Part shown: positions 8,639 to 16,702 of the stretch, one piece after another | Numbering within the stretch: position 1 is the first letter of the stretch | How the letters are laid out: each line of letters opens with the position of its first letter | From: Oceanobacillus sp. CFH 90083 | GTDB lineage: Bacteria; Bacillota; Bacilli; Bacillales; Amphibacillaceae | DNA length: 36,720 nucleotides | Direction: 5' to 3' | Assembly: GCF_009389585.1 (NCBI RefSeq) | Contig: NZ_VIYG01000021.1 | Span: forward strand, 1-36,720 | Position numbers and translations under genes: made by a program | The notes under the pieces: model-generated | Database searches by the model: none | What the model was told of the DNA's origin: nothing | The model's input: only the letters and a program-made list of their open reading frames with translations

Positions 8639-8652
8639 AAAGGAGCAGGCTT

Positions 8653-9486
8653 ATGAAAAAAATGAAAAATAATTCCCAACTTCCAAAAATCGTGTCGCGA
8701 AATGAATGGTTTAAGGCTCGGAAAAAGCTGCTAGATGAAGAGAAGGAACTCACTCGATTACGAGATCAGTTGAGCGCTAAACGGCGCAGACTACCGATGG
8801 TCAAGGTTGAGAAGGATTACGTCTTCGAGGGACCAGCCGACAAAGCAAGTTTACTTGATCTGTTCGATGGACACCGACAGCTTATTATTGGGCACTTCAT
8901 GTTCGCTCCAGAATGGGAAAAGGGCTGTCCTAGTTGCTCAAGCTCGGCAGACGAAATCTCAAAAGCTCATCTTGAGCATTTACATGCAAGTAAAACTTCA
9001 TTCACCTACGTTTCCCGTGCACCTTTGGATAAGATTGAAGCATACAGGGCTCAAAAAGGTTGGACATTCCCATGGTACTCCTCATATGGCAGCGACTTTA
9101 ACTATGACTTTCATGTTACTCTAGACGAATCCGTTGCTCCTATCGAGTACAATTATCGGACCAAAGCCGAGCACGAAGAGGCGGGAACATCCTATTACTT
9201 CGAGGGAGAGCAGCCTATTGAGCTCCCAGGATTCAGTTTCTTCTTGCGTGACGGAGACAGCGTCTTCCACACCTATTCTACGTATGCACGCGGTGGTGAG
9301 ATGATCGGTGGGTCGCATTATATGTTAGACTTAACCGCACTTGGCAGACAAGAGGCATGGGAGGAGCCACTCAATCGCGAGGCTGGTCTTCTTCTAGTTG
9401 ACCAAAAGGTGGACCGTATTCACGATGAGTACGATGACTCTAGGGCATCTGACTCCTGTTGCAGTTCGAGTAAGGGAAACTCGTAA
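8653..9486 (+). CDS. DUF899 family thioredoxin-like protein
   Basis: 277 residues. After a charged helix (about 18-46, including R-L-R-D-Q-L-S-A-K-R-R-R) comes a thioredoxin-like domain. It carries the family hallmark F-M-F-A-P-E-W-E-K-G-C-P-S-C, with Cys 92 and Cys 95 in C-P-S-C, then A-D-E-I and later W-Y-S-S-Y-G-S-D-F-N-Y-D-F. The family is widespread but its reaction is not established; a redox role is inferred from the Cys pair and fold. The C-terminus is unusual: a polar tail with S-C-C-S-S-S instead of a plain end. Base composition is clearly more GC-rich than the flanks, and repeats flank it, which suggests acquisition by transfer. AAAGGAG precedes the ATG. Confidence 0.88.
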   Translation: MKKMKNNSQLPKIVSRNEWFKARKKLLDEEKELTRLRDQLSAKRRRLPMVKVEKDYVFEGPADKASLLDLFDGHRQLIIGHFMFAPEWEKGCPSCSSSADEISKAHLEHLHASKTSFTYVSRAPLDKIEAYRAQKGWTFPWYSSYGSDFNYDFHVTLDESVAPIEYNYRTKAEHEEAGTSYYFEGEQPIELPGFSFFLRDGDSVFHTYSTYARGGEMIGGSHYMLDLTALGRQEAWEEPLNREAGLLLVDQKVDRIHDEYDDSRASDSCCSSSKGNS

Positions 9487-9529
9487 TAATGATATTGGAT
9501 TAACGGCTTTAGTCGAACAGAAGTTAAAG

Positions 9530-9575
9530 GGTGATACATATTAAACATGTCCAATATGTATCACCTTTATTTTTA
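9530..9575 (+). terminator. Rho-independent terminator of the DUF899 gene
   Basis: GGTGATACATATT (9530-9542) is perfectly complementary to AATATGTATCACC (9553-9565) around a 10-nt loop. TTTATTTTTA follows. Confidence 0.85.
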
Positions 9576-10063
9576 TGGTCTTTTACAATTTAGGTCTTGA
9601 TAATACGAAAGTGTCAAAAACATTTAAGTATTAAGTGGGAATCGAATAAGTGCCATGAAAGCCTTTGTAACACTAGGTTTTTAGGGCTTTTATATTTTCT
9701 GTAGCACAGTTATGGCACACTTCGAAAAGTCGTTCTCACAAATTGGTTACTGCTGGGTTTCTTTCCAATTTTGTAATAGATGCAGTGTATCAGAACCTAA
9801 AACAGTAATTGGAAGCATTTTTATAGTAGAGTGTTTTGGAAATAATTTGCATTTCTTCAAAATCTACATCTAAAGTAAAAGCTTCAACAGGGATGAAAAT
9901 GGCTCTATGTAGCACGCTTCTCTTAAAAGGAAACCCGTTCACTTTTATTTAGTTCCCGCTCAAGTTTATTTTCCTCCTTTTCATCCAGAATTTAATGCGG
10001 GGCTTATTTTTGTCCCATATGATGGAGTCACAAAACAAATGAGGAGTGAATTTTTATGTTTGA
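9576..10063. other. Gene-poor stretch with right repeat copy and degenerate sequence
   Basis: No intact gene. It contains an AAAGCC/GGCTTT inverted repeat (about 9658-9690), the second 25-bp direct repeat (9698-9722), and short open minus-strand pieces around 9790-9990 that end in early stops and look like decayed coding DNA. I recognise no family in them. Confidence 0.4.
9698..9722. repeat. 25-bp direct repeat, right copy
   Basis: TCTGTAGCACAGTTATGGCACACTT, 22 of 25 identical to 8142-8166. The two copies start 1556 bp apart. They mark the likely borders of a segment that carries the DUF899 gene and its terminator. Confidence 0.7.
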
Positions 10064-10561
10064 ATGTTTCAGGATTTTGTCATTACATTAGCACAGGCGG
10101 ATACGTGGGTGCAGTATTTAGGAACATTATTTATCTCGATTATTCCTTTTTTTGAATCCTATGTAGCAATTCCAATCGGGATTGTATTTGCATTTCCAAA
10201 TGTTCAAATTGTTGCTATTGCTGCAGTGGGAAACTGGCTGTCAGTGATGGTCTTTATTTGGCTGTTATCCGGTCTGCGCGAGAAAGTGATTAAAAATAAA
10301 GGTAGCAAGAAAGAAAATAAACGGTCCAAACGTGCGCAAAACATCTTCAATAAATATGGGGTTGCTGGAATATCCTTTGCAGGTCCGATTATTTGTTTCC
10401 ATGTATGTGCCGCTATATCCATTGCATCAGGAGCTAACAAGACTTATGTGAGTATTTGGCAGGCTATTGGTATTGGAACGTGGTCGATTGCCTTAGGTGT
10501 TGCTTTCCATTATGGTGTGAACCTTTTAGAGCATCTTCCTAATCTGAATCCATTTTCATAG
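10064..10561 (+). CDS. Small multidrug export family membrane protein
   Basis: 165 residues with four to five membrane helices and a basic cytoplasmic loop (K-N-K-G-S-K-K-E-N-K-R-S-K-R, about 85-98). The F-F-E-S-Y-V-A-I-P-I-G segment (about 29-39) and N-K-Y-G-V-A-G-I-S-F-A-G-P-I (about 103-116) match the small multidrug-export family (COG2426 type). The start is problematic. The well-placed ATG after GAGGAG (10041-10046) is at 10056 and opens an 11-codon frame. The in-frame ATG at 10064 sits 17 bases from that site. The repeated ATGTTTGA-ATGTTTCA suggests an 8-bp duplication. It leads a run of tiny membrane protein genes. Confidence 0.75.
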   Translation: MFQDFVITLAQADTWVQYLGTLFISIIPFFESYVAIPIGIVFAFPNVQIVAIAAVGNWLSVMVFIWLLSGLREKVIKNKGSKKENKRSKRAQNIFNKYGVAGISFAGPIICFHVCAAISIASGANKTYVSIWQAIGIGTWSIALGVAFHYGVNLLEHLPNLNPFS

Positions 10562-10575
10562 GAAGGAGATTATTT

Positions 10576-10797
10576 ATGATGGTTGAATTTGTGCGCCGAA
10601 TTATTCCCCGGGGAATAATTCCTTTGTTCATGTTATTGTTGGTGGTTATTCCATTTTTAACCATTTATGGAAGGGCAGCAGCTAATTTGTCTGCATTGCC
10701 AATCTTTGATGCTCCTGGCTGGTTTATCCCGGTTGGGTTTATCTGTATCGTTTTGATTTTTATTCTGGCACTATCGATGAAGGGAGAAGAGGACTAA
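10576..10797 (+). CDS. Tiny membrane protein, paralogue A
   Basis: 73 residues, two membrane helices (about 13-32 and 47-68). It shares a clear pattern with the 70-residue protein at 11160: I-P-F-L-x-I-Y, then N-x-x-A-L, then a P-x-W-F-I-P-V-G-F-I segment entering helix two. GGAAGGAG precedes the ATG 14 bases after the export gene, so they are co-transcribed. I do not recognise a named family. Location and size suggest a partner or regulator of the export protein, which is an inference. Confidence 0.7.
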   Translation: MMVEFVRRIIPRGIIPLFMLLLVVIPFLTIYGRAAANLSALPIFDAPGWFIPVGFICIVLIFILALSMKGEED

Positions 10798-10901
10798 AGG
10801 CATATTCCAATAACCATCAGTAGAAGAAAAAAGAATAAGTATAAAAATTCCTACTGTTTGATGGCATATTTTATGAAAGGTGAAGGAAGGATGGAGATAG
10901 G

Positions 10902-11099
10902 ATGAGAAAAGATACGATAAACAGACTAATTCTTTTGAAAATCTCCCTTCCTTCTTTATTCCTTCATCTTTCTGAAATTACTTTTCCGGCTGCCTATTTG
11001 TTTTTTATTTCAAAAGTAGCTGACCTGATTATTTACAATGGCGCACTAAATATTATTTTATTAATCCTGCTTTTATTTTTACTGATAAGAAGGAGATAA
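10902..11099 (+). CDS. Small hydrophobic protein of unknown function
   Basis: 65 residues with two probable membrane helices (about 22-38 and 43-61) and a C-terminal R-R-R. A purine-rich GGAAGGATGGAGATAGG precedes the ATG. An internal E-I-T-F-P-A-A-Y-L-F-F-I segment could be the start of helix one. It lies between the two paralogous tiny membrane genes on the same strand. It has no recognisable family and might be a spurious or decayed frame. Confidence 0.5.
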   Translation: MRKDTINRLILLKISLPSLFLHLSEITFPAAYLFFISKVADLIIYNGALNIILLILLLFLLIRRR

Positions 11100-11159
11100 C
11101 TTTTGATAAAGATATATTGCTGGAACTTTTAAGAAATTAATAGGAGAGGTGAAGAGACC

Positions 11160-11372
11160 ATGAAAAAACGGATACTTTTATATGGAGCCTTGATTATAAT
11201 GCTATTACTGTCCGTTATACCGTTTTTGGTTATTTATGAGGGAATATCATCGAATATACCAGCACTGTCCGATTTTGAATCGCCAGAATGGTTTATTCCA
11301 GTCGGTTTTATCAATATTGCACTTATTGTTGTCGTTGCTTTCTTAATGGCAAAGATTGCAAGGAAAGACTAA
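11160..11372 (+). CDS. Tiny membrane protein, paralogue B
   Basis: 70 residues, two membrane helices (about 6-26 and 44-64). It aligns without gaps to the 73-residue protein at 10576 over about 40 residues, with the same I-P-F-L-x-I-Y and P-x-W-F-I-P-V-G-F-I motifs. The two genes therefore arose by duplication. GGAGAGG and GAAGAGA precede the ATG. The charged loop between helices differs (G-I-S-S-N-I-P-A-L-S-D-F-E-S), so each may face a different partner. Confidence 0.7.
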   Translation: MKKRILLYGALIIMLLLSVIPFLVIYEGISSNIPALSDFESPEWFIPVGFINIALIVVVAFLMAKIARKD

Positions 11373-11382
11373 GGAGCAATCG

Positions 11383-11591
11383 ATGATGATATTTTTTCTT
11401 AATCAGCTTAAAAAATTGAGCGAAATACAGTTCTGTTACCAGACTTGGATTTGACTGTCCAATAAGGAGATATTATTGCTGTACAAAGTGAAAATGAGTA
11501 TATGGAGCGTTTATTTAAGCTGTTCAATCATCCCCGGCATATAAAATCAGAAATGAGCAGGCGATGGACATGCTTTTCTCTTTATGGTTAA
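11383..11591 (+). pseudogene. Decayed gene after the tiny membrane proteins (regulator/ABC-like N-terminus)
   Basis: AAGGAG followed by ATGATG at 11383 starts a frame that ends after 23 codons. A shift near 11430 restores coherent sequence (L-L-P-D-L-D-L-T-V-Q), broken by a TAA at 11463-11465 and then continuing as G-D-I-I-A-V-Q-S-E-N-E-Y-M-E-R-L to a stop at 11589. The pattern L-D-L-T-V-x-x-G-D-I-I-A-V resembles the start of ABC-type ATPase domains. In Bacillales similar shortened domains are, as I recall, found in front of LytTR DNA-binding domains. A frameshift plus a stop make it dead. The family call is tentative. Confidence 0.45.
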
Positions 11592-12064
11592 TTTATAACG
11601 GATTCGCGAAATTATTATCTGGAGTAAGCATAGTTATAGTCTCTGGATAATTCATCTAAAAGTACGATCCCGCTCTCAAAAGGAAGTTACAGTAAATTGT
11701 AAGAGTTGATTCACTTATTATAAGGAAAGAAATAAAGAAGCAGTCTATCGTTGGAAAGGATTGTTTTATAGGGAGTTATGTGAGTGTGATGGTATTAGTT
11801 ACTTGTAATACCCTTTAAGGTGCAAGAGATAAAATATCTCTTATAAAGTAATTGTTCAATCACCATTTAAAATGATGGTGGATGACTATACGCTACATTA
11901 CTAAATATCACCACTTGTTCATATTGACACTGAGCAAATGGTGATATTTTATGCTTTGAATTAGTCATTTTCCATTACTCCGTTTCTACTTGTTCCATTA
12001 AATGACCGGCTTGCGGAAAATTACTCATCCAATCTTTATAAAAAGGAAGCAGAGAGCAAACTTG
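11592..12064. other. Non-coding region with several hairpins
   Basis: No gene. Small hairpins: AAGAGAT/ATCTCTT near 11824-11842 and CACCAT/ATGGTG near 11870-11889. A strong one at 11903-11949 is listed separately. A short orphan frame (E-A-V-Y-R-W-K-G-L-F-Y) near 11730-11810 may be more debris of the decayed gene upstream. Confidence 0.4.
11903..11949. terminator. Bidirectional terminator-like hairpin
   Basis: AAATATCACCA (11903-11913) is the exact complement of TGGTGATATTT (11939-11949). Further weaker pairing (TTGTTC/GAGCAA) lies inside, and A/T runs lie on both sides. It could end the tiny-membrane-protein transcript from the left and cwlJ from the right. Confidence 0.6.
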
Positions 12065-12505
12065 TTACCCCATATAAACACTATCACATGTCCCGGGAGC
12101 TGGTTCATAAAAACAATGCTGTTTAAATTGACCGGAAAAAGGTTGATTATACCATGTTGGAGGACACGGAGCATATGGATTAAAATACCAAAGGGCATAT
12201 TTTGCCGGGTGATCTCTCCAGCTTTCCAAAGTCTGCCTTGCTAATCTTCTTTCCGTTTCTCTTGCTCTTTGATAAAAGACATTCCCTTTTTGAACAGCTT
12301 CAAAAGAGTAATTTCCACCCTGTATCTGAAAAATGACGTCTTCAATTGACCTTACTTCCGTAAAATCACTACAGTCTGCTACAGCACGGTTAACAATGAC
12401 ATTTCCTACATAAAGCATTCCTTGTTTTCCTTCGCCTTCAGCTTCTGCCCTCATCATCCTTGCCATTAAGTCAACGTCTGCATTTCGGTAAGCTACTCTT
12501 CCCAT
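12065..12505 (-). CDS. cwlJ: Spore cortex-lytic cell wall hydrolase CwlJ
   Basis: 146 residues, close to the usual CwlJ length. It consists of the Hydrolase_2 (SleB/CwlJ catalytic) domain alone, without signal peptide or peptidoglycan-binding domain, as known for CwlJ. Diagnostic stretches are R-A-E-A-E-G-E-G-K-Q-G-M (about 19-30, with the catalytic glutamate expected in this cluster), V-G-N-V-I-V-N-R and W-Y-N-Q-P-F near the C-terminus. CwlJ degrades cortex peptidoglycan during germination and normally needs GerQ, which is not next to it here. The gene lies 48 bases behind the drug exporter. GAGGTGAG precedes the ATG. It marks the host as a spore former. Confidence 0.93.
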   Translation of the reverse strand: MGRVAYRNADVDLMARMMRAEAEGEGKQGMLYVGNVIVNRAVADCSDFTEVRSIEDVIFQIQGGNYSFEAVQKGNVFYQRARETERRLARQTLESWRDHPAKYALWYFNPYAPCPPTWYNQPFSGQFKQHCFYEPAPGTCDSVYMG

Positions 12506-12553
12506 TATCTCACCTCTAAAATATGGTATGAGGGAAAGCTTGTATTCATTCCT

Positions 12554-13774
12554 TTAAGTTAAAACATTTTTACGCACTAATAGCAGGTAGCTTAACAATC
12601 CGCCCAGATTAGCAATAACCATGGTTATTCCCATAGGAACAGCAGTACTTTCTCCGGCAATTCCCACAAAAGGAATGGCTATGCCACCTAATAGATAAGG
12701 TAAAATTCCTAAGAATGCAGATGCGCTTCCTGCATGCTTTTTCTGATTGCGCATGGCTAAAGAAAAAGTTAAGGGAGTACTGATACCAGTACAAGAAACA
12801 ATCAAAAATAAAGGGATAACAATCAGAGATAATGGTGCCTGTATCCAGGTCATGAAAAATAAAATAATGCTAAATAAAGTGGAGATACAAAGTCCAATGT
12901 ACAGTAGCTTATCTTCCTCTATTCTTTTTGTAATTCTCCCGATGATTCTGGTACCAATGATAATACCAGCCCCATTTAAAGCAAACAAGAAGCTGAACAT
13001 TTGCGGCGATACCCCGTAAATGGACTGATAAATAAATGGCGTGCCGGAAACATTTGCAAATACGCTTGCCATAATCAATCCCTGAGTCAGCCCATAGCCT
13101 AAAAATCGTCTATTCTTTGTTAATTTCCCAAAAGTAATCAACGTTTCTTTCATATTGCCATCACCCCGGTTAGAGGCAGGATTTGTTTCAGGTAAAACGA
13201 TGAAGATAAATGCTAATATGGCCAACGTAAGAAAGCCAAGCAGCAGAAAAATGCCTTGCCAGTTCGTGAAGTTAAGAACTGCTCCGCCAATAATTGGCGC
13301 TAAAATAGGTCCGACCCCAACAAAGAGGGTAATTAATCCATATAACCTTGTCAAATCCTTGCCAGAGTAAATATCCCGGACAATCGCTCTGGAAATGACA
13401 ACTCCTGCTGAAGCAGTTAACCCTTGAAAAAATCTGGCAGCAATGAAAAACCAGATTGAGGGCGCAAAGATACATAAGACAGAAGCAACTACATAAAGAA
13501 TTAATGCAGAAATAAGCGGAATTTTTCTTCCACGCTTATCGCTTAATGGCCCAAAGACAATTTGTCCGGCTGCAAGGCCTAACAAACAGAAGGTCAAGCT
13601 TAATTGAACATTTGAAGCGCTTGTTCCAAACTCATTTGCAATCGTTGGAAAGCTGGGCAGATACATATCGACCGTCAACGAGCCAAAAGCTGCTAAGGTA
13701 CCTAATAATACACTTATAGCAATTCTTCTGGGATTTGAAATGGTGTTTTCAGAAAGGCTATTCGCTGATTCCAT
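12554..13774 (-). CDS. Bcr/CflA family MFS drug efflux transporter
   Basis: 406 residues with about twelve membrane helices. Helix one carries the family's S-L-T-V-D-M-Y-L-P-S-F-P (Asp 36). Motif A in loop 2-3 is G-P-L-S-D-K-R-G-R-K (75-84), and the antiporter-type motif C appears as V-G-P-I-L-A-P-I-I-G-G (about 153-163). Bcr/CflA transporters exchange protons for drugs such as bicyclomycin or chloramphenicol; the substrate here is unknown. A weak AGGATG precedes the ATG. There is no obvious adjacent regulator. Confidence 0.9.
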   Translation of the reverse strand: MESANSLSENTISNPRRIAISVLLGTLAAFGSLTVDMYLPSFPTIANEFGTSASNVQLSLTFCLLGLAAGQIVFGPLSDKRGRKIPLISALILYVVASVLCIFAPSIWFFIAARFFQGLTASAGVVISRAIVRDIYSGKDLTRLYGLITLFVGVGPILAPIIGGAVLNFTNWQGIFLLLGFLTLAILAFIFIVLPETNPASNRGDGNMKETLITFGKLTKNRRFLGYGLTQGLIMASVFANVSGTPFIYQSIYGVSPQMFSFLFALNGAGIIIGTRIIGRITKRIEEDKLLYIGLCISTLFSIILFFMTWIQAPLSLIVIPLFLIVSCTGISTPLTFSLAMRNQKKHAGSASAFLGILPYLLGGIAIPFVGIAGESTAVPMGITMVIANLGGLLSYLLLVRKNVLT

Positions 13775-14345
13775 GTTATTCTATCATCCTATTCATTATT
13801 TCTTTTTTGAATCTTTACAGTTTAGATTAACAAAGAATGGATTCTGTGTATAATACCTAAAATATAAGAGGTAATGCCTTATAAGCATGACCTAAAGATT
13901 GATTCACCTTTAACTTAGTAAAAGAAATTATCGATGAGGCTTAAATTGATGAGTATGCTAGAATATAACCTGCTGGAAAGGAAAGCTATAAAAATCTTAA
14001 ATATAGAATGGAAGCTTGTTTAGGCGGTAAAGAAGATTTAGAAAAAAATGATGGGAGGAAATGTACTCCGACTATGCTCCCTGTATCGGGACAGGATGCT
14101 GAATGGAACTCAACCCTTGTGTAAGTAAAAAGCAAGTGGATCCAACGTTTTTTGATATCCTGAAAAAACATTAAAAATTAAATATGAATACCATATTGTA
14201 ACCGAAAAATACACAAAACTAAGTCAAGACTTCATTTATACAGCCATTTTTTACATAGGAAATCCTATTTTACCGTTTTGCTTTCCCCGCACAAAGCCGA
14301 TATGATTAAAATCAAATTTAATATTAATTGGGGATGTGATAAAAT
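13775..14345. other. Gene-free stretch with degenerate coding remnant
   Basis: Nothing intact. A plus-strand frame from about 13912 to 14122 reads as plausible protein with two in-frame TAA codons, and another frame continues to a stop near 14172 with C-I-G-T-G-C and N-P-C-V-S-K-K-Q. Together they look like a gene broken by stops and a shift. I do not recognise the family. Confidence 0.35.
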
Positions 14346-15402
14346 AATGATACCACAGTAAAAGAAAATAAAAAGACTTATCATCCAAAGGATACGGATT
14401 ATGACGGGCTTTGGAAAAATTTGATTGAAGAACTATTTCAAGAATTTATGGAATTTTTTGCATCTGATCTGTACCCGGAAATTGATTTTGAAAAAGGGGC
14501 CGTCTTCGAGAATGTGGAGCTTTTTCAATTTGTTATCAATTCAAGAAAAGGAAGAAAATATTCGGATAAACTAGTCAAAGTATTGCTGAAAAATGGAGGA
14601 GAAAAATACGTCTTCGTCCATATCGAAGTGCAGGCCATTGGGGAACAAATCTTTGCTGAGCGTATGTTTAGATATTTTTACCGGATCTATGACAAATATA
14701 ATCATCGATATATTCCATCGCCCTGTTAACTGATGCGAGTCATCAGAATTATGCAGATACGTTTCATTATTCTTTCTACGGAACAGAATTAACTTATGCA
14801 TACAATACCTATCGATTTTATGGAAAAGATGAGAAGGAACTGAAAAAATCTGATAATCCATTCGCTTTAGCTGTACTTGCAGGAATCTATGTTAGTAAAA
14901 ACACTGGCAGAACGAAGAAAGATCATGAAGAAAGATTCCAATTTAAACAGCGTCTTATCAGCCTGGCATTCGAAAAGTATTCGCACCGCGCTACCTATCT
15001 TTCAGCTCTATTGTACTTTATTGATTATATCCTGCAGATACCATCAGAATTACAGGAAAAACTATACGAATCATTACCAATCTCACAAAATGAGAAGGAG
15101 GAAGGAAACATCATGGGAATGGAAAAGTTGAGAGATACCCCGACGTTTGGAAGGCTGTTTAGAGAAATCGAGGAAGAAGCGACAAGAAAGGGCATGCAAA
15201 AGGGTATGGAGCAGGGTATAGAAAAAGGCAGGAAGGAGTAGAAGCAGGAAAAGAGCAGGGGATAAAACAAGGCAGAATAGAAGCGGAACGGAATTTTGCC
15301 AAAAAGCTGTTAGACAGAAACTATTCGGATGAAGAAATAACTCAATTAACAAGCCTCAACTTGAAGGAAGTAAAAATACTTCGGGAATCACTTGAAAATT
15401 AA
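14346..15402 (+). pseudogene. PD-(D/E)XK nuclease-family transposase (Rpn-like), two frameshifts
   Basis: Three consecutive frames reconstruct one protein of about 350 residues. Frame one gives T-Y-H-P-K-D-T-D-Y-D-G-L-W, then V-H-I-E-V-Q (nuclease core E-x-Q) and R-M-F-R-Y-F-Y-R-I-Y-D-K-Y, to a stop at 14729. Frame two resumes at about 14718 with I-A-L-L-T-D, F-Y-G-T-E, D-N-P-F-A-L-A-V-L-A-G and L-L-Y-F-I-D-Y, to a stop at 15241. Frame three gives the G-x-x-x-G repeats and the C-terminus ending at 15402. All family blocks are present and in order, so only two small indels broke it. No in-frame ATG precedes frame one. Family members are recombination-promoting nucleases or putative transposases. 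Confidence 0.85.
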
Positions 15403-15483
15403 TATAGAAAATAAATGGGTTGATTGATTGTTTCGTATTCGTTGCAGATAAGAAAGCTGATACTGTCTCATTGGGATAAGCTC

Positions 15484-15524
15484 AAACTTGGTTGTCAACT
15501 AATCACTTGATGACAACCAAGTTT
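15484..15524. terminator. Perfect 14-bp stem hairpin, terminator-like
   Basis: AAACTTGGTTGTCA (15484-15497) pairs exactly with TGACAACCAAGTTT (15511-15524) around a 13-nt loop. It follows the broken transposase gene by about 80 bases. The T tract is short, so it may also be an element end. Confidence 0.6.
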
Positions 15525-15693
15525 ATTAAAGTATATTTTAAAATAACTTTAATAAAAGTTCCATTGGTCATATTATCAAGGAAGATATCCAAGCTTTCTT
15601 AATTCAACTATATTTACTATGCTTTCCAGCTAGATATAATTATATTTGATTAAATAGGTTTAAAAAAAGCCCGACAAAAATGAGGAGATAAGC

Positions 15694-16578
15694 TTGGAAT
15701 TAAGAGTATTACGCTATTTTTTAGTCATTGCTGAGGAAGGGAGCATTTCAAAAGCTTCCGAGGTTCTTCACATAACACAGCCAACGTTAAGCAGACAAAT
15801 AAGAGAATTGGAAGAAGAACTTGGTGCGGAATTGTTTATTCGAGAAAAAAGAACGATGGCACTTACCAAAGCTGGAGAGTACCTAAAAGGCAGGGCTCAG
15901 GAGATTTTATCTTTATCTGATAAAACAACACGGGAATTTATGAATCAGCGAAAACAATTATTTAGTGGACATATTTCTATCGGATGTGTCGAAGCAGATA
16001 ATTCAGATACGCTTTCAATGATTTTGGAAGAATTTATAGCAGACTATCCCGAAGTAACGTTCAGTATCTTCAGTGGTACAGGAGAAGATATTATTGGGAA
16101 GCTGGATAGAGGGTTACTGGACGTTGGTGTATTAATAAAACCAATTTCAACGGAAAAGTATGAGTATATCTCTTTTCCTAAAAAAGAAAAATGGGGAGTA
16201 TTGGTAGAAAAAAGTTCTTTTTTAGCTCGAAAATCGACACTTGAGCCAAAAGATTTAATCGGGGTGCCGCTGCTTTCCCCGGTTCGAAAAGAAGTACAAG
16301 AAATGCTTTCGAAGTGGATGCATAAAGACTTAGACGAATTAAATATCATAGGGGATTATAATTTAATTTTTAATGTATTTTCATTAGTTGAAAATAAAAT
16401 AGCTTCAGCGCTTGCTATTGAAGGAGCGATTATACCCCGGCAAGATGAACGTTTCCGATTTATCCCTCTGAAACCTTCCCTCGAAACGCAATGTGTATTT
16501 GTCTGGCGAAAAAATGTAATATTTTCACCGGTAGTACAAGAATTTATTAAAAGAATGAACAATGCCTTTAAAGTATAG
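15694..16578 (+). CDS. LysR-family transcriptional regulator
   Basis: 294 residues. The N-terminal winged helix-turn-helix has the LysR pattern S-I-S-K-A-S-E-V-L-H-I-T-Q-P-T-L-S-R-Q-I (about 17-36), followed by the linker helix. The effector domain begins near I-S-I-G-C-V-E-A-D (about 94). The start is TTG at 15694, preceded by GAGGAG. No obvious partner survives: downstream lie the truncated DUF2255 and maa remnants, upstream a dead transposase. Its original target may have been deleted. Confidence 0.9.
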   Translation: MELRVLRYFLVIAEEGSISKASEVLHITQPTLSRQIRELEEELGAELFIREKRTMALTKAGEYLKGRAQEILSLSDKTTREFMNQRKQLFSGHISIGCVEADNSDTLSMILEEFIADYPEVTFSIFSGTGEDIIGKLDRGLLDVGVLIKPISTEKYEYISFPKKEKWGVLVEKSSFLARKSTLEPKDLIGVPLLSPVRKEVQEMLSKWMHKDLDELNIIGDYNLIFNVFSLVENKIASALAIEGAIIPRQDERFRFIPLKPSLETQCVFVWRKNVIFSPVVQEFIKRMNNAFKV

Positions 16579-16657
16579 TTTATACTTTTGTGAGTATTAT
16601 GTTTTTTTACTTTATAGCGATCAACTTCAATTTCTTAATAAATTTCATATAAAAAAG

Positions 16658-16690
16658 TAACCGCCTGGTCAATGTTTGATCAGGCGGTTA
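16658..16690 (-). terminator. Rho-independent terminator of the DUF2255 remnant (minus strand)
   Basis: TAACCGCCTGGTCA (16658-16671) pairs with TGATCAGGCGGTTA (16677-16690), with a 5-nt loop and one wobble pair. On the minus strand the stem is followed by CTTTTTT, so it terminates leftward transcription of the remnant ending at 16703. It may also stop the LysR transcript. Confidence 0.85.
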
Positions 16691-16702
16691 TATATCATTC
16701 TG

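Larger units (their letters stand above)
7744..8652. other. Long gene-poor region with remnants and hairpins
   Basis: About 900 bases contain no intact gene. The region holds an orphan minus-strand reading frame (7875-8116), one copy of a 25-bp direct repeat (8142-8166), a terminator-like hairpin (8358-8395) and a CCCTTT/AAAGGG inverted repeat near 8471-8500. A partial palindrome (8612-8638) lies just before the DUF899 gene. It looks like a scar of lost mobile DNA. Confidence 0.5.

Noticed and set aside
9635..9646. GTGGGAATCGAA, reverse complement of a T-loop-like TTCGATTCCCAC
   Set aside because: No acceptor stem or other tRNA/tmRNA arms can be built around it; only a possible att-site echo.
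12002..12244. 80-codon plus-strand open frame opposite cwlJ
   Set aside because: Shadow of the well-supported cwlJ gene.
12523..12530. CATACCAT on the minus strand, resembling a sigma-E -10 box before cwlJ
   Set aside because: It would leave a leader of only about 11 bases and no convincing -35 is seen; not strong enough to list.
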